Assembly: GCF_038069945.1 (NCBI RefSeq)
Contig: NZ_JBBPEV010000010.1
Span: 1 to 7,533, forward strand
Origin: Aquabacterium sp. A3
GTDB lineage: Bacteria; Pseudomonadota; Gammaproteobacteria; Burkholderiales; Burkholderiaceae_C
DNA length: 7,533 nt
Direction of reading: 5' to 3'
Part shown: one piece after another, positions 1 to 6,933 of the stretch
Position numbering within the stretch: the first letter of the stretch is position 1
Layout: each line of letters begins with the position of its first letter
Translations under genes and position numbers: made by a program
The notes under the pieces: model-generated
Told to the model about the DNA's origin: nothing
Database searches by the model: none
Seen by the model: the letters and a program-made list of their open reading frames with translations, nothing else

Positions 1-116
1 GCGCACCCTTTGACGTGCGTTTCAGCGTCATGGGGGCTGGTCTGCGATGCATTCGGCTCATTTGTCGAAGCGATCACGCCGCCTGTTGCCTCGCAAACGA
101 GTTGTTCAGACCTTCC
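1..116 (+). mobile_element. Right end of an IS5-family insertion sequence (partial)
   Basis: Bases 107-116 (CAGACCTTCC) are the reverse complement of the first ten bases of the IS5-type element that starts at 7417 (GGAAGGTCTG), and CTAG follows directly at 117-120. IS5-group elements favour a YTAR target and duplicate 4 bp, so the boundary fits. Read inward from 116 the sequence agrees with the 7417 end for ten bases and then diverges partly (AACAACTCG against CAAAACCCG). That is expected of the left and right repeats of one element type, so this is read as the right end of a copy in the same orientation as the one at 7417. A TGA at 11-13 could end the transposase, but too little is present to assign that reading frame. 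The end is fairly sure; the family comes mainly from the copy at the other edge. Confidence 0.7.
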
Positions 117-239
117 CTAGCTTTGCGTACCGTCACTTATTGCACTGAAAACGAGGAGACCCCGACGTAGGCAGAAAGCGACACGGGCGGCGCTTGCCAG
201 GCGCTGCGACCATCCTTCTGTGTTGCATTCCGCGTCCCG

Positions 240-257
240 CTGTCATGCCTATGTCAT
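240..257 (+). promoter_or_regulatory. Pho box upstream of htxA (PhoB-binding site)
   Basis: The sequence CTGTCATgcctATGTCAT is two 7-bp direct repeats separated by 4 bp. This is the exact layout of the Pho box (CTGTCAT-N4-CTGTCAT), with one mismatch in the second repeat. It takes the place of a -35 element in PhoB-activated promoters. The expected -10 lies about 10 bp further on, where only a poor hexamer (CACCAT, 268-273) is present, in keeping with an activator-dependent promoter. It lies 135 bp before the htxA ATG. The motif is seen in the sequence; PhoB control is inferred from the known consensus. Confidence 0.75.
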
Positions 258-278
258 ACCGACGATCCACCATCCTTT

Positions 279-328
279 CATGATCGATCTGTAGATCAAA
301 GTTACTTATTGATTACATGATCGAATCA
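279..328 (+). promoter_or_regulatory. Possible LysR-type operator: dyads and direct repeat
   Basis: The 9-mer CATGATCGA occurs twice, at 279-287 and 316-324. Two dyads overlap it: GATCT-gt-AGATC at 286-297, and TGATT-N9-AATCA at 310-328, which contains the T-N11-A spacing (T313, A325) typical of LysR-family sites. The block is between the Pho box and the start codon, and the operon encodes a LysR protein (PtxE), so it is a natural candidate for its binding site. There is no direct evidence of binding, and a site this far downstream of the Pho-box promoter could also repress or serve a second start point. Confidence 0.35.
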
Positions 329-392
329 GCATGCCGGAAGGAGCCGCAGTTTGCCCTCCCGATTATTCGTTGGAAGACCTTGGAGCATCACC

Positions 393-1253
393 ATGTTTGC
401 AGAGCAGCAACGCGAATATCTCGACAAGGGATATACGAAGATTGAAAGCTTTTTCTCCGCGGAGGAAGTAGCGAAGATTCTTGAAGACGTCAAGCAAATT
501 GAATTGGGAGCTATTGGCGTAGCTTCGGACAATGAGATTTACCAGTTCGAAAAGAAGAATGGCGAGACGACGAAGCTACTGCGTCGCGTCGAGAATCCTC
601 ACCTTTATTTCGATGCAATAGATTCTTTGGTCAGGTCGGAAAAAATCGTCGATTTGCTTCGGCATTTCCTGGGCGAAAACATCCGTTTGCACAATAGCAA
701 AATCAACTTCAAGCCGCCATCAGGCGCGCCAGTCCAGTGGCATCAGGACTGGGCATTCTATCCCCACACAAACGATGATTTTCTTACTCTCGGAATTTTC
801 CTCGACGAGACAAGTGAGAAAAATGGCGCGATGGCATGCTTGCCAGGCTCCCACAAAGGAAAAGTGTACGACCACCGGAACGTCGAGACGGGCGAGTTTT
901 GCCACGCGATCTCTCGCTCCAACTGGGACGAAGCGCTCGACCCGACAGAAGGGGAGTTACTGACGGGACCCGTAGGAACTGTCACGTTGCATCACGTCCG
1001 GACCCTTCATGGTTCAGGCCCAAACCACTCAACGATCAGGCGGCGTTTTCTGCTCATCGGCTATGCCGCGGCTGATGCCTGGCCACTTCTGGGCTGTGGC
1101 AACTATGGGGATTATGAAAGCCTCATGGTCTCTGGCCGATCCACCGTATTCCCGCGCATGGTGGAACTCCCTTTGACTGTCCCGTATCCGTTGTCGATGT
1201 ACGGTGATCGCATCTTTGAAAGTCAACGAGCTTTGACTCAAAAGTACTACTGA
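393..1253 (+). CDS. htxA: Hypophosphite dioxygenase (2-oxoglutarate/Fe(II)-dependent, PhyH family)
   Basis: This 286-residue cytoplasmic enzyme of the phytanoyl-CoA dioxygenase superfamily is recognised as HtxA. HtxA oxidises hypophosphite to phosphite while decarboxylating 2-oxoglutarate to succinate with O2. The iron triad is visible: H117 and D119 in WHQDW, and H206 in the RTLHGSG segment. Arginines 216-218 lie 10-12 residues after H206, where the family binds the 2-oxoglutarate carboxylate. The ATG at 393 is chosen because it gives an N-terminus (MFAEQQREYLDKGY) typical of PhyH proteins and has GGAG at 382-385 with 7-nt spacing. A TTG at 351 with a better AAGGAG (337-342) would add 14 residues and cannot be excluded. 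It is the first gene of the operon and is followed 24 bp later by the transporter genes. PhyH proteins have many substrates, so the specificity rests on the neighbouring transporter and phosphite dehydrogenase as well as on sequence recall. Confidence 0.9.
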   Translation: MFAEQQREYLDKGYTKIESFFSAEEVAKILEDVKQIELGAIGVASDNEIYQFEKKNGETTKLLRRVENPHLYFDAIDSLVRSEKIVDLLRHFLGENIRLHNSKINFKPPSGAPVQWHQDWAFYPHTNDDFLTLGIFLDETSEKNGAMACLPGSHKGKVYDHRNVETGEFCHAISRSNWDEALDPTEGELLTGPVGTVTLHHVRTLHGSGPNHSTIRRRFLLIGYAAADAWPLLGCGNYGDYESLMVSGRSTVFPRMVELPLTVPYPLSMYGDRIFESQRALTQKYY

Positions 1254-1262
1254 AGTCTTTAA

Positions 1263-2174
<912 letters not shown>

Positions 2175-2202
2175 AGCACGAGGGGTCCGTTCTTGGATGA
2201 GG

Positions 2203-2253
2203 GCAGCGGACGACAAGGTGGACTGACGCACGCCAGCTCCTTGTCTCCGCTGC
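2203..2253 (+). promoter_or_regulatory. Long intercistronic stem-loop between htxB and htxC
   Basis: A 16-nt arm at 2203-2218 (GCAGCGGACGACAAGG) pairs with 2239-2253 (CCTTGTCTCCGCTGC), with a single bulged base and a 20-nt loop. No run of U follows, so it is not a standard intrinsic terminator. Such hairpins after a binding-protein gene are known to protect the upstream transcript from 3' exonucleases, which raises the amount of binding protein relative to membrane subunits. That role is inferred here. Confidence 0.6.
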
Positions 2254-2297
2254 ACGAACATACGGGCGCGCATCGCGATACCACAGAGGATGAACCA

Positions 2298-3146
2298 ATG
2301 AATCAGCGAATCGAAGAAGTCATGCTGGCTAATGTCAAGAGGGACGTAGCCAGGAGAAAGCGGCATTTTGCAACGTCGGTCGTAGTACTCAGTTTGCTGG
2401 CAGTGGCCTGGTACGTGTGTCAGATAGAATTCCAGAAGCTAGGCGCCGGTTTACCGAGACTATGGTCATTCGTCGTGCAGATGTTTCCACCCGACCTGAG
2501 CGACCTGGACGTCATTCTAAAAGGGGCTGGCGAGACGCTCGCCATGGCGACGATTGGCACGATATTCGCCACAATCATGGCATTTCCGCTGGCACTCATG
2601 GCTGCGCGTAATACCTGTCCGAACAAGTGGACCTATCGGGTATCCCGCGCCATCCTGAACGCCAGCCGCGGCACGGAGACATTTGTCTTTGCACTTGTAT
2701 TTGTAGCAGCAGTGGGCTTCGGTCCGTTCTCCGGCGTACTGGCCATTACTTTCCACATGGTAGGGGCAATCGGCAAAATGTTTGCTGAAGCCATCGAGAC
2801 CGTTGACCAAGGGCCATTGGATGCGCTCGCCTTGACCGGTGCCAGCAGGGCAAAGATTATCCGCTACGGTCTGATCCCGGATGTTATGCCGCACCTGATC
2901 GCGAGCGTTCTATACATTTGGGAATTCAGTGTCAGAACGTCCACAGTACTGGGCATCGTAGGCGCAGGTGGAATTGGGCAGACCCTGAAAGATACTGTGG
3001 ACTTGTTGGAATTCAACAAGATGATTACGGTACTGGCGGTTATATTGCTGATGGTGTCGGCAATCGATTTCATCAGTGACCGGCTCAGGCACTTGATATT
3101 GGACACAAAACGCGAGGGATTCGAAACTCTCCCTGCGAATAACTGA
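2298..3146 (+). CDS. htxC: ABC transporter permease for hypophosphite/phosphite (PhnE/PtxC family)
   Basis: A 282-residue inner-membrane protein with about six hydrophobic segments: one near residues 17-37 after a charged N-terminus (NVKRDVARRKRH), then others around TLAMATIGTIFATIMAFPLAL, TFVFALVFVAAVGFG, VLAITFHMVGAIG, VLYIWEF and MITVLAVILLMVSA. The cytoplasmic coupling loop (EAA motif) starts at E164 (EAIETVDQGPLDAL, with TGASRAKIIRYGLIP after it) and would dock on HtxD. ATG 2298 is chosen because AGAGGA (2285-2290) stands 7 nt before it and the protein then has normal PhnE length. An upstream TTG at 2193 would translate the intercistronic hairpin into a hydrophilic tail. Probably works as a homodimer with HtxD and HtxB. 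Confidence 0.88.
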   Translation: MNQRIEEVMLANVKRDVARRKRHFATSVVVLSLLAVAWYVCQIEFQKLGAGLPRLWSFVVQMFPPDLSDLDVILKGAGETLAMATIGTIFATIMAFPLALMAARNTCPNKWTYRVSRAILNASRGTETFVFALVFVAAVGFGPFSGVLAITFHMVGAIGKMFAEAIETVDQGPLDALALTGASRAKIIRYGLIPDVMPHLIASVLYIWEFSVRTSTVLGIVGAGGIGQTLKDTVDLLEFNKMITVLAVILLMVSAIDFISDRLRHLILDTKREGFETLPANN

Positions 3147-3179
3147 TTGCTTCACATATTACTGGATGGGCGGTTCGCA

Positions 3180-3980
3180 ATGAAAGATGTAGCGTTGCAG
3201 TTAAAGAATGTCGGTAAGTCATACGGCAATAAAGTTGTCCTGGAATCGATTGACTTCGAAGTACGTCACGGCTCAATGGTTGCCTTGCTCGGCACAAGCG
3301 GGGCAGGGAAGTCGACGCTTTTCCGATGTCTCACTGGCCTTGAGCCGATTGACTCCGGTTCTATCGTGGCGCTCGGAGAATCCATACATGAACTGTCTCC
3401 GGCGCGTCTGCGGGCAGTACGTGGCCAGATCGGGTTCGTGTTCCAACAACTGCACCTGGTGAAAAGGTTCTCAGCACTCGAGAATGTATTGGGTGCGCGT
3501 CTGGCAGAGATGCCCATTTGGCGCGTCACATTGAAAAGCTTCAGCCGGGCTGACAAAGTGCTCGCGTTCGAATGTCTGGACCGGGTCGGCATGCTCGATT
3601 ATGCAAACACGCCTACGCAACTGCTGTCAGGCGGTCAGCAACAGCGTATTGCGATAGCGCGAGCCTTGGCGCAGAAGCCCAAGATTATTATTGCGGACGA
3701 ACCCGTCTCCAGCCTCGATCCGCTGACGGCGCGCTCGGTTCTGCAAACGCTGAAAGCCGCGGCTACAGATCTTAATGTCGCGGTCCTGTGCAGCCTGCAC
3801 CAGGTAGACCTGGCACTTGAAGTGTCTGATCGAGTCGTGGGATTGCGGGATGGGCGAATCAGTTTGAATATGGCTAACCAACCGAATGATCAAGGCATGA
3901 TGCAAAAGATACGATCCATTTATCAGCAGCGTGCCGTACACAGCGACAGAGACGAGCCGTTGCAGCGGCATGTCGCGTAG
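3180..3980 (+). CDS. htxD: ABC transporter ATP-binding protein for hypophosphite/phosphite (PhnC/PtxA family)
   Basis: A 266-residue ATPase with every ABC motif in place: Walker [10 protein letters not shown] (38-46), Q-loop glutamine Q89 (VFQQLH), signature LSGGQQQR (149-156), Walker B IIIADEP (169-175, with D173 and catalytic E174), D-loop SSLDP and switch histidine H207 (SLHQVDLAL). It powers uptake through HtxC. The start at ATG 3180 gives the usual PhnC N-terminus ([16 protein letters not shown]). The preceding Shine-Dalgarno is weak (GGATGGG, 3164-3170), and an in-frame TTG directly after the htxC stop would add 11 residues. The gap to htxC is 33 bp and to ptxD 19 bp, so cotranscription is expected. 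In P. stutzeri WM88 the homologous gene of the ptx cluster is ptxA. Confidence 0.88.
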   Translation: MKDVALQLKNVGKSYGNKVVLESIDFEVRHGSMVALLGTSGAGKSTLFRCLTGLEPIDSGSIVALGESIHELSPARLRAVRGQIGFVFQQLHLVKRFSALENVLGARLAEMPIWRVTLKSFSRADKVLAFECLDRVGMLDYANTPTQLLSGGQQQRIAIARALAQKPKIIIADEPVSSLDPLTARSVLQTLKAAATDLNVAVLCSLHQVDLALEVSDRVVGLRDGRISLNMANQPNDQGMMQKIRSIYQQRAVHSDRDEPLQRHVA

Positions 3981-3999
3981 TTCGTTCCTCAGAGGTCCC

Positions 4000-5001
4000 A
4001 TGAAACCAAGAATCGTAACAACGCATCGAATCCACCCTGACACGCTGGCCCTCCTTGAGACCGCCGCTGAAGTAATTTCCAATCAGTCCGATTCAACCAT
4101 GTCGCGGGAAGAGGTACTGTTGCGCACCAATGATGCGGACGGGATGATGGTGTTTATGCCGGATAGCATAGATGCGGATTTTCTATCCGCGTGCCCCAAT
4201 CTGAAGGTCATCGGCGCCGCGCTTAAAGGATATGACAACTTTGATGTCGAGGCATGTACCCGCCATGGGATTTGGTTTACGATTGTTCCTGATTTGCTTA
4301 CGAGTCCCACAGCTGAACTAACGATTGGCCTGTTGCTGAGCATCACACGGAATATGCTGCAAGGTGATAATTACATTCGATCACGCCAGTTCAATGGTTG
4401 GACCCCGCGGTTTTATGGCACAGGTTTGACGGGTAAAACCGCCGGCATCATTGGGACGGGAGCGGTCGGGCGGGCGGTCGCAAAGCGGCTGGCCGCCTTC
4501 GATATGCAAATTCAGTACACGGATCCGCAGCCTTTGCCGCAAGAGTCGGAAAGGGCATGGAATGCGAGCAGAACATCGCTGGACCAGCTATTGGCGACAA
4601 GCGATTTCATCATTCCCATGCTGCCGATGTCGTCAGATACCCACCACACCATAAATGCTCGGGCATTAGACCGCATGAAGCCCGGTGCGTACCTCGTCAA
4701 TGCCTGTCGCGGCTCCATCGTAGATGAGCGGGCCGTGGTGCATGCGCTTCGGACGGGGCATCTGGGCGGTTACGCCGCAGACGTCTTCGAGATGGAGGAA
4801 TGGGCGCGTCCCGACAGGCCGCATTCTATTCCTGACGAATTGCTTGATCCTGCTTTACCCACATTCTTTACGCCTCACCTGGGTTCGGCGGTCAAATCGG
4901 TACGGATGGAAATCGAGCGTGAAGCCGCCCTCAGTATCCTCGAAGCGTTGCAAGGGCGCATTCCACGCGGAGCGGTCAACCATGTTGGAGCGGGGAGATG
5001 A
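4000..5001 (+). CDS. ptxD: NAD-dependent phosphite dehydrogenase
   Basis: A 333-residue member of the D-isomer-specific 2-hydroxyacid dehydrogenase family that oxidises phosphite to phosphate with NAD+. Compared by memory with P. stutzeri WM88 PtxD (336 residues), the active-site set is kept: K76 in [10 protein letters not shown]237 in [11 protein letters not shown]266 in [10 protein letters not shown]293 in TPHLGSA (292 in WM88, shifted by one) and the later arginine R302. The Rossmann motif is GTGAVG (152-157). At the end of the second strand, D175-P176 replaces E175-A176 of WM88; the acidic residue still predicts NAD over NADP. ATG 4000 is chosen because [12 protein letters not shown] aligns with the WM88 N-terminus; AGAGG (3991-3995) precedes it closely. 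An ATG at 3931 in the same frame lies inside htxD and is unlikely. It completes the hypophosphite-to-phosphate route begun by HtxA. Confidence 0.93.
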   Translation: MKPRIVTTHRIHPDTLALLETAAEVISNQSDSTMSREEVLLRTNDADGMMVFMPDSIDADFLSACPNLKVIGAALKGYDNFDVEACTRHGIWFTIVPDLLTSPTAELTIGLLLSITRNMLQGDNYIRSRQFNGWTPRFYGTGLTGKTAGIIGTGAVGRAVAKRLAAFDMQIQYTDPQPLPQESERAWNASRTSLDQLLATSDFIIPMLPMSSDTHHTINARALDRMKPGAYLVNACRGSIVDERAVVHALRTGHLGGYAADVFEMEEWARPDRPHSIPDELLDPALPTFFTPHLGSAVKSVRMEIEREAALSILEALQGRIPRGAVNHVGAGR

Positions 5002-5005
5002 CTGA

Positions 5006-5875
5006 GTGATTAATCTCGATCACGTTGAGAGTTTTCTGGCCGTAGTCGCAGCCGGGGGCTTCCGCGACGCCGCAAAACAACTCGACATTTCGCAGTCGAC
5101 GGTGACGCAGCATATCAAGAAGCTTGAAGAGTCGCTTAAGATGGAAGTGATCGTGCGAAGCAATGCCGGTTGCAGCTTGACAGCCGAGGGTGAAACTTTT
5201 TTGCCGTATGCGCAACAGCTCGTCAACCTGGCGTGTAAAGCCGGAACTCTATTTGAAAAGAAAGATGAAATCACGATTGGTGCGAGTTCTAACACGGGCA
5301 TATACTTGCTTCAGCCATATATAAAAGAGTTTGAAGAGCGAACGCCATTTTCAGTCAAGGTGGTCATCGATAGAAACGAGGCGATAGCGCGGACCATAGA
5401 GAATTACGACCTGGACATCGCTGTCGTCGAAAGATGGGACGAGCGCCCGGGATTCGCTGCCAAGCTGTGGCGACGAGAAGAGCTGGTACTTATCGTACCG
5501 CTGGGGCATCCGTGGGCGGGCATGCGGAGTGTTGGGCCGAACCAGCTTGAAAACCAAGTCTTGATCGGAGGCGAGGCGGGCTCGGGCACCGGACGGGTCC
5601 TTCGGCAGTATCTCGGTACACGGGCAAATACGCTGAGTGTTTCCTTGCAACTGGGCAGTACCGCCGCTGTAAAAAGTGCTGTGCAGGCAGGACTGGGGAT
5701 ATCAGTCGTGATGAAAGCGTCCGTCGAGAACGAGTCCCGACTTGTCTTGTTTTCAACGGTTCCCTTTGAGGGCGATCCGCCCCGGAAGGAGATCTACATC
5801 GTGTTTCGGAATGGCATGCTGAAGCATCCGTCCATCGCTGCTTTCGTCGACATACTTTTGAGCCGTCCGCACTAA
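5006..5875 (+). CDS. ptxE: LysR-family transcriptional regulator of the htx-ptx operon
   Basis: A 289-residue LysR-type regulator. An N-terminal winged helix-turn-helix occupies about residues 1-60 (INLDHVESFLAVVAAGGF, then the helix pair DAAKQLDISQSTVTQHIKKLEESL), followed by a periplasmic-binding-like effector domain starting near residue 89 (EITIGASSNTGIYLLQPYI). The start is GTG, with GGGGAG at 4992-4997 spaced 8 nt. It begins four bases after the ptxD stop, so translation is likely coupled. Unlike most LysR genes it is not divergent from its target but is the last gene of the operon, as ptxE is in known ptx clusters. The likely effector is phosphite or a related signal, and the candidate operator is at 279-328. 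Regulation of this operon by PtxE is inferred. Confidence 0.85.
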   Translation: MINLDHVESFLAVVAAGGFRDAAKQLDISQSTVTQHIKKLEESLKMEVIVRSNAGCSLTAEGETFLPYAQQLVNLACKAGTLFEKKDEITIGASSNTGIYLLQPYIKEFEERTPFSVKVVIDRNEAIARTIENYDLDIAVVERWDERPGFAAKLWRREELVLIVPLGHPWAGMRSVGPNQLENQVLIGGEAGSGTGRVLRQYLGTRANTLSVSLQLGSTAAVKSAVQAGLGISVVMKASVENESRLVLFSTVPFEGDPPRKEIYIVFRNGMLKHPSIAAFVDILLSRPH

Positions 5876-5900
5876 ATCGGCTTGTGAGCTCGGCTTGTAA

Positions 5901-6050
5901 TGCCGCCGCCGACCCTGGGCGCCGAAGTTCGGGCTGTGGCGTCGCCACACCGATTCTTTCCACGGCAGCTTCGGCTACGACGGAGTGAAAGATATGGGCG
6001 AGGGCAACAAACAAAATAGCCAGTCAAACGACTGGCTCTTGAAATTTTGA
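5901..6050 (+). other. Short open stretch without start, possible gene remnant
   Basis: One frame stays open for 49 codons between a TAA (5898-5900) and a TGA (6048-6050). It reads through KFGLWRRHTDSFHGSFGYDG and ends in SNDWLLKF. No initiation codon lies near its 5' end, and I do not recognise the product. The phenylalanine end recalls outer-membrane proteins, but that is a weak hint. It conflicts with reading the hairpin at 6018-6037 as a terminator. The stretch also contains a perfect 15-bp palindrome, TGTGGCGTCGCCACA, at 5935-5949. Confidence 0.15.
6018..6047 (+). terminator. Terminator-like hairpin after ptxE
   Basis: AGCCAGTC (6018-6025), loop AAAC, GACTGGCT (6030-6037) is a perfect 8-bp stem. 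AAAA precedes it (6013-6016) and a T-rich stretch ending TTTT (6045-6048) follows after CTTGAAA. The U-tract is displaced, so termination may be inefficient, but this is the only good candidate end for the htx-ptx transcript, about 145 bp after ptxE. Confidence 0.5.
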
Positions 6051-6090
6051 GGACAAAACCTTTGAAGTCTAGCCTCTCATCCCGATAAAG

Positions 6091-6480
6091 TGACCTGCTC
6101 CGTTTTTTCATACCACCGCCATTTGGGAAATGGCATGGATTGATAAACAGTTCCTCAAGCTTTGGGCCATTTGCAACGGCGTCAGGTAGCCCAAGCTGGA
6201 ATGCGGTCGTACCTCGTTGTAATGGCGCCGCCAATCCGCGATGACGATTCTGGCCTCGATCCGGTTGCGAAACCATTCCAGACTGAAGCACTCGTCACGC
6301 AGTTTGCCATTGAAACTTTCGGTGGTGCCGTGCTGCCATGGCTTGCCCATAGCGGGGATACCGAAAAGCTAACTCCTTCAGCAGAAGTTTGCCTGCCGGA
6401 GCCTCTCTTCGCTGTGAGATGGTATCGGTTGCGCAGGTACAGATTAGACGGTATTGAGCTGGTACTGTGCAGGGCCATAG
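6091..6480 (-). mobile_element. Internally deleted IS3-family element (right end retained)
   Basis: Transcribed on the minus strand. The outer end is taken as 6091, where TGACCTGCTCC lies directly beyond the transposase stop, in the style of IS3 terminal repeats (TGA at the tip). Inward come the C-terminal end of OrfB and then, in a different frame, a short piece of the OrfB N-terminal half. No matching repeat (GGAGCAGGTCA) is found at the far side, so the left end is lost or decayed; 6480 is an estimate. The element is too short to move by itself. Confidence 0.6.
6108..6480 (-). pseudogene. IS3-family transposase OrfB remnant with internal deletion
   Basis: The downstream part (6350 to 6108) encodes the classic C-terminal end of the IS3 DDE integrase: GKPWQHGTTESFNGKLRDE, WFRNRIEARIVIADWRRHYN and RPHSSLGYLTP. 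The E of ESFNG is the last residue of the DDE triad. Upstream, in another frame, 6480 to about 6355 reads QRREAPAGKLLLKELAFRYPRYG, which fits the OrfB segment that normally continues into GYRRI, some 150 residues before GKPWQ. The two pieces meet at about 6350-6356 with loss of roughly 450 bp and a frame change. The C-terminal part is certain as IS3; the N-terminal assignment is moderate. Confidence 0.65.
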
Positions 6481-6542
6481 ACCGACGCCCGCATCGCCCC
6501 ATACAAGCTTATTAATAACTCGTAATCTCGCAGTAAGGTCAA

Positions 6543-6628
6543 CTACAACTTGGCAGCCTTTCGGACAACTCCGAGTTTAGTTTGATCTCGGTGAACTCTT
6601 GGCGGCGGTTGGCTCAGCAACTGGGCAT
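6543..6628 (-). pseudogene. Detached 3' end of the small coiled-coil protein gene
   Basis: If the 331-bp element (6629-6959) and one copy of its 6-bp target are removed, the minus-strand frame of the gene at 6934-7359 continues from GLDA into QLLSQPPPRVHRD and on to a TAG at 6543-6545. This gives 26 further residues and a 159-residue protein. The proline-rich segment right after NRGLD is what I expect in the intact family (a pattern like LNRPLPPVDR). This is a reconstruction, supported by the exact fit of reading frame, target repeat and family pattern. Confidence 0.7.
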
Positions 6629-6646
6629 CCCGAGTTCGACACCAAA
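6629..6646 (+). repeat. Left terminal inverted repeat of the MITE-like element
   Basis: CCCGAGTTCGACACCAAA, perfect match to the reverse complement of 6942-6959. Homology stops one base inside and, apart from the target duplication, outside. Confidence 0.85.
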
Positions 6647-6758
6647 ACGTCAATTTTTCGGTTTTTGCGAAGCCTCCTTCATATGAATCAACAACTTACG
6701 TGCGCCTGCGCGAAGGTTTTGTAGTGGCAACTTTGAAGTTTATTTGTGGCGCAATGGC

Positions 6759-6815
6759 CGCGTCGTTGCGCTACACTCAATGTAATAACTCTGCGGCAAC
6801 GACGCGCTGCCGCAG
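6759..6815 (+). repeat. Overlapping, competing stem-loops inside the MITE-like element
   Basis: CGCGTCGTTGC (6759-6769) is exactly complementary to GCAACGACGCG (6796-6806). A second stem, CTGCGGCA (6791-6798) with TGCCGCAG (6808-6815), shares bases 6796-6798 and has the other arm in its loop, so both cannot form fully at once. Confidence 0.6.
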
Positions 6816-6862
6816 AAATATCCTCCGTCACCTACGATCCGACCGCTTTGAAGGCTCAAAAA

Positions 6863-6880
6863 CCCAGTTTCGACCCCAAA
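6863..6880 (+). repeat. Degenerate internal copy of the terminal repeat
   Basis: CCCAGTTTCGACCCCAAA matches the left terminal repeat at 14 of 18 positions, in the same orientation, 62 bp before the right terminal repeat. It may be a remnant of an older end or of a nested copy. Confidence 0.35.
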
Positions 6881-6933
6881 TAACCCCTTCTGTAGTGGCA
6901 CGTTGATAAGGTCACCCTAGTCAAATCAATCAC

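Larger units (their letters stand above)
6720..6900 (+). repeat. Pair of direct repeats TGTAGTGGCA inside the MITE-like element
   Basis: TGTAGTGGCA is at 6720-6729 and again at 6891-6900. Both are preceded by a T-rich triplet and followed by a similar A/T-rich stretch (CTTTGAAG against GTTGATAAG). The second copy stands 10 bp after an imperfect copy (14 of 18) of the terminal repeat at 6863-6880. Confidence 0.55.

Noticed and set aside
2193..2297. Upstream TTG start adding 35 residues to HtxC
   Set aside because: The extension is hydrophilic, would translate the intercistronic hairpin and lacks family support; ATG 2298 has a well-spaced AGAGGA.
3627..4082. 151-codon minus-strand frame across the htxD-ptxD junction
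   Set aside because: It lies opposite two well-supported genes, and its product has no recognisable motif.
5490..6014. 174-codon minus-strand frame opposite ptxE
   Set aside because: Antisense to a clear LysR gene; low-complexity composition typical of a shadow frame.
6162..6515. 117-codon plus-strand frame
   Set aside because: Opposite the IS3 transposase remnant, where the minus strand has unmistakable integrase sequence.
6700..6906. 68-codon frame inside the MITE-like element
   Set aside because: GTG start without a ribosome site, spans the two competing hairpins, and resembles no transposase or known protein.
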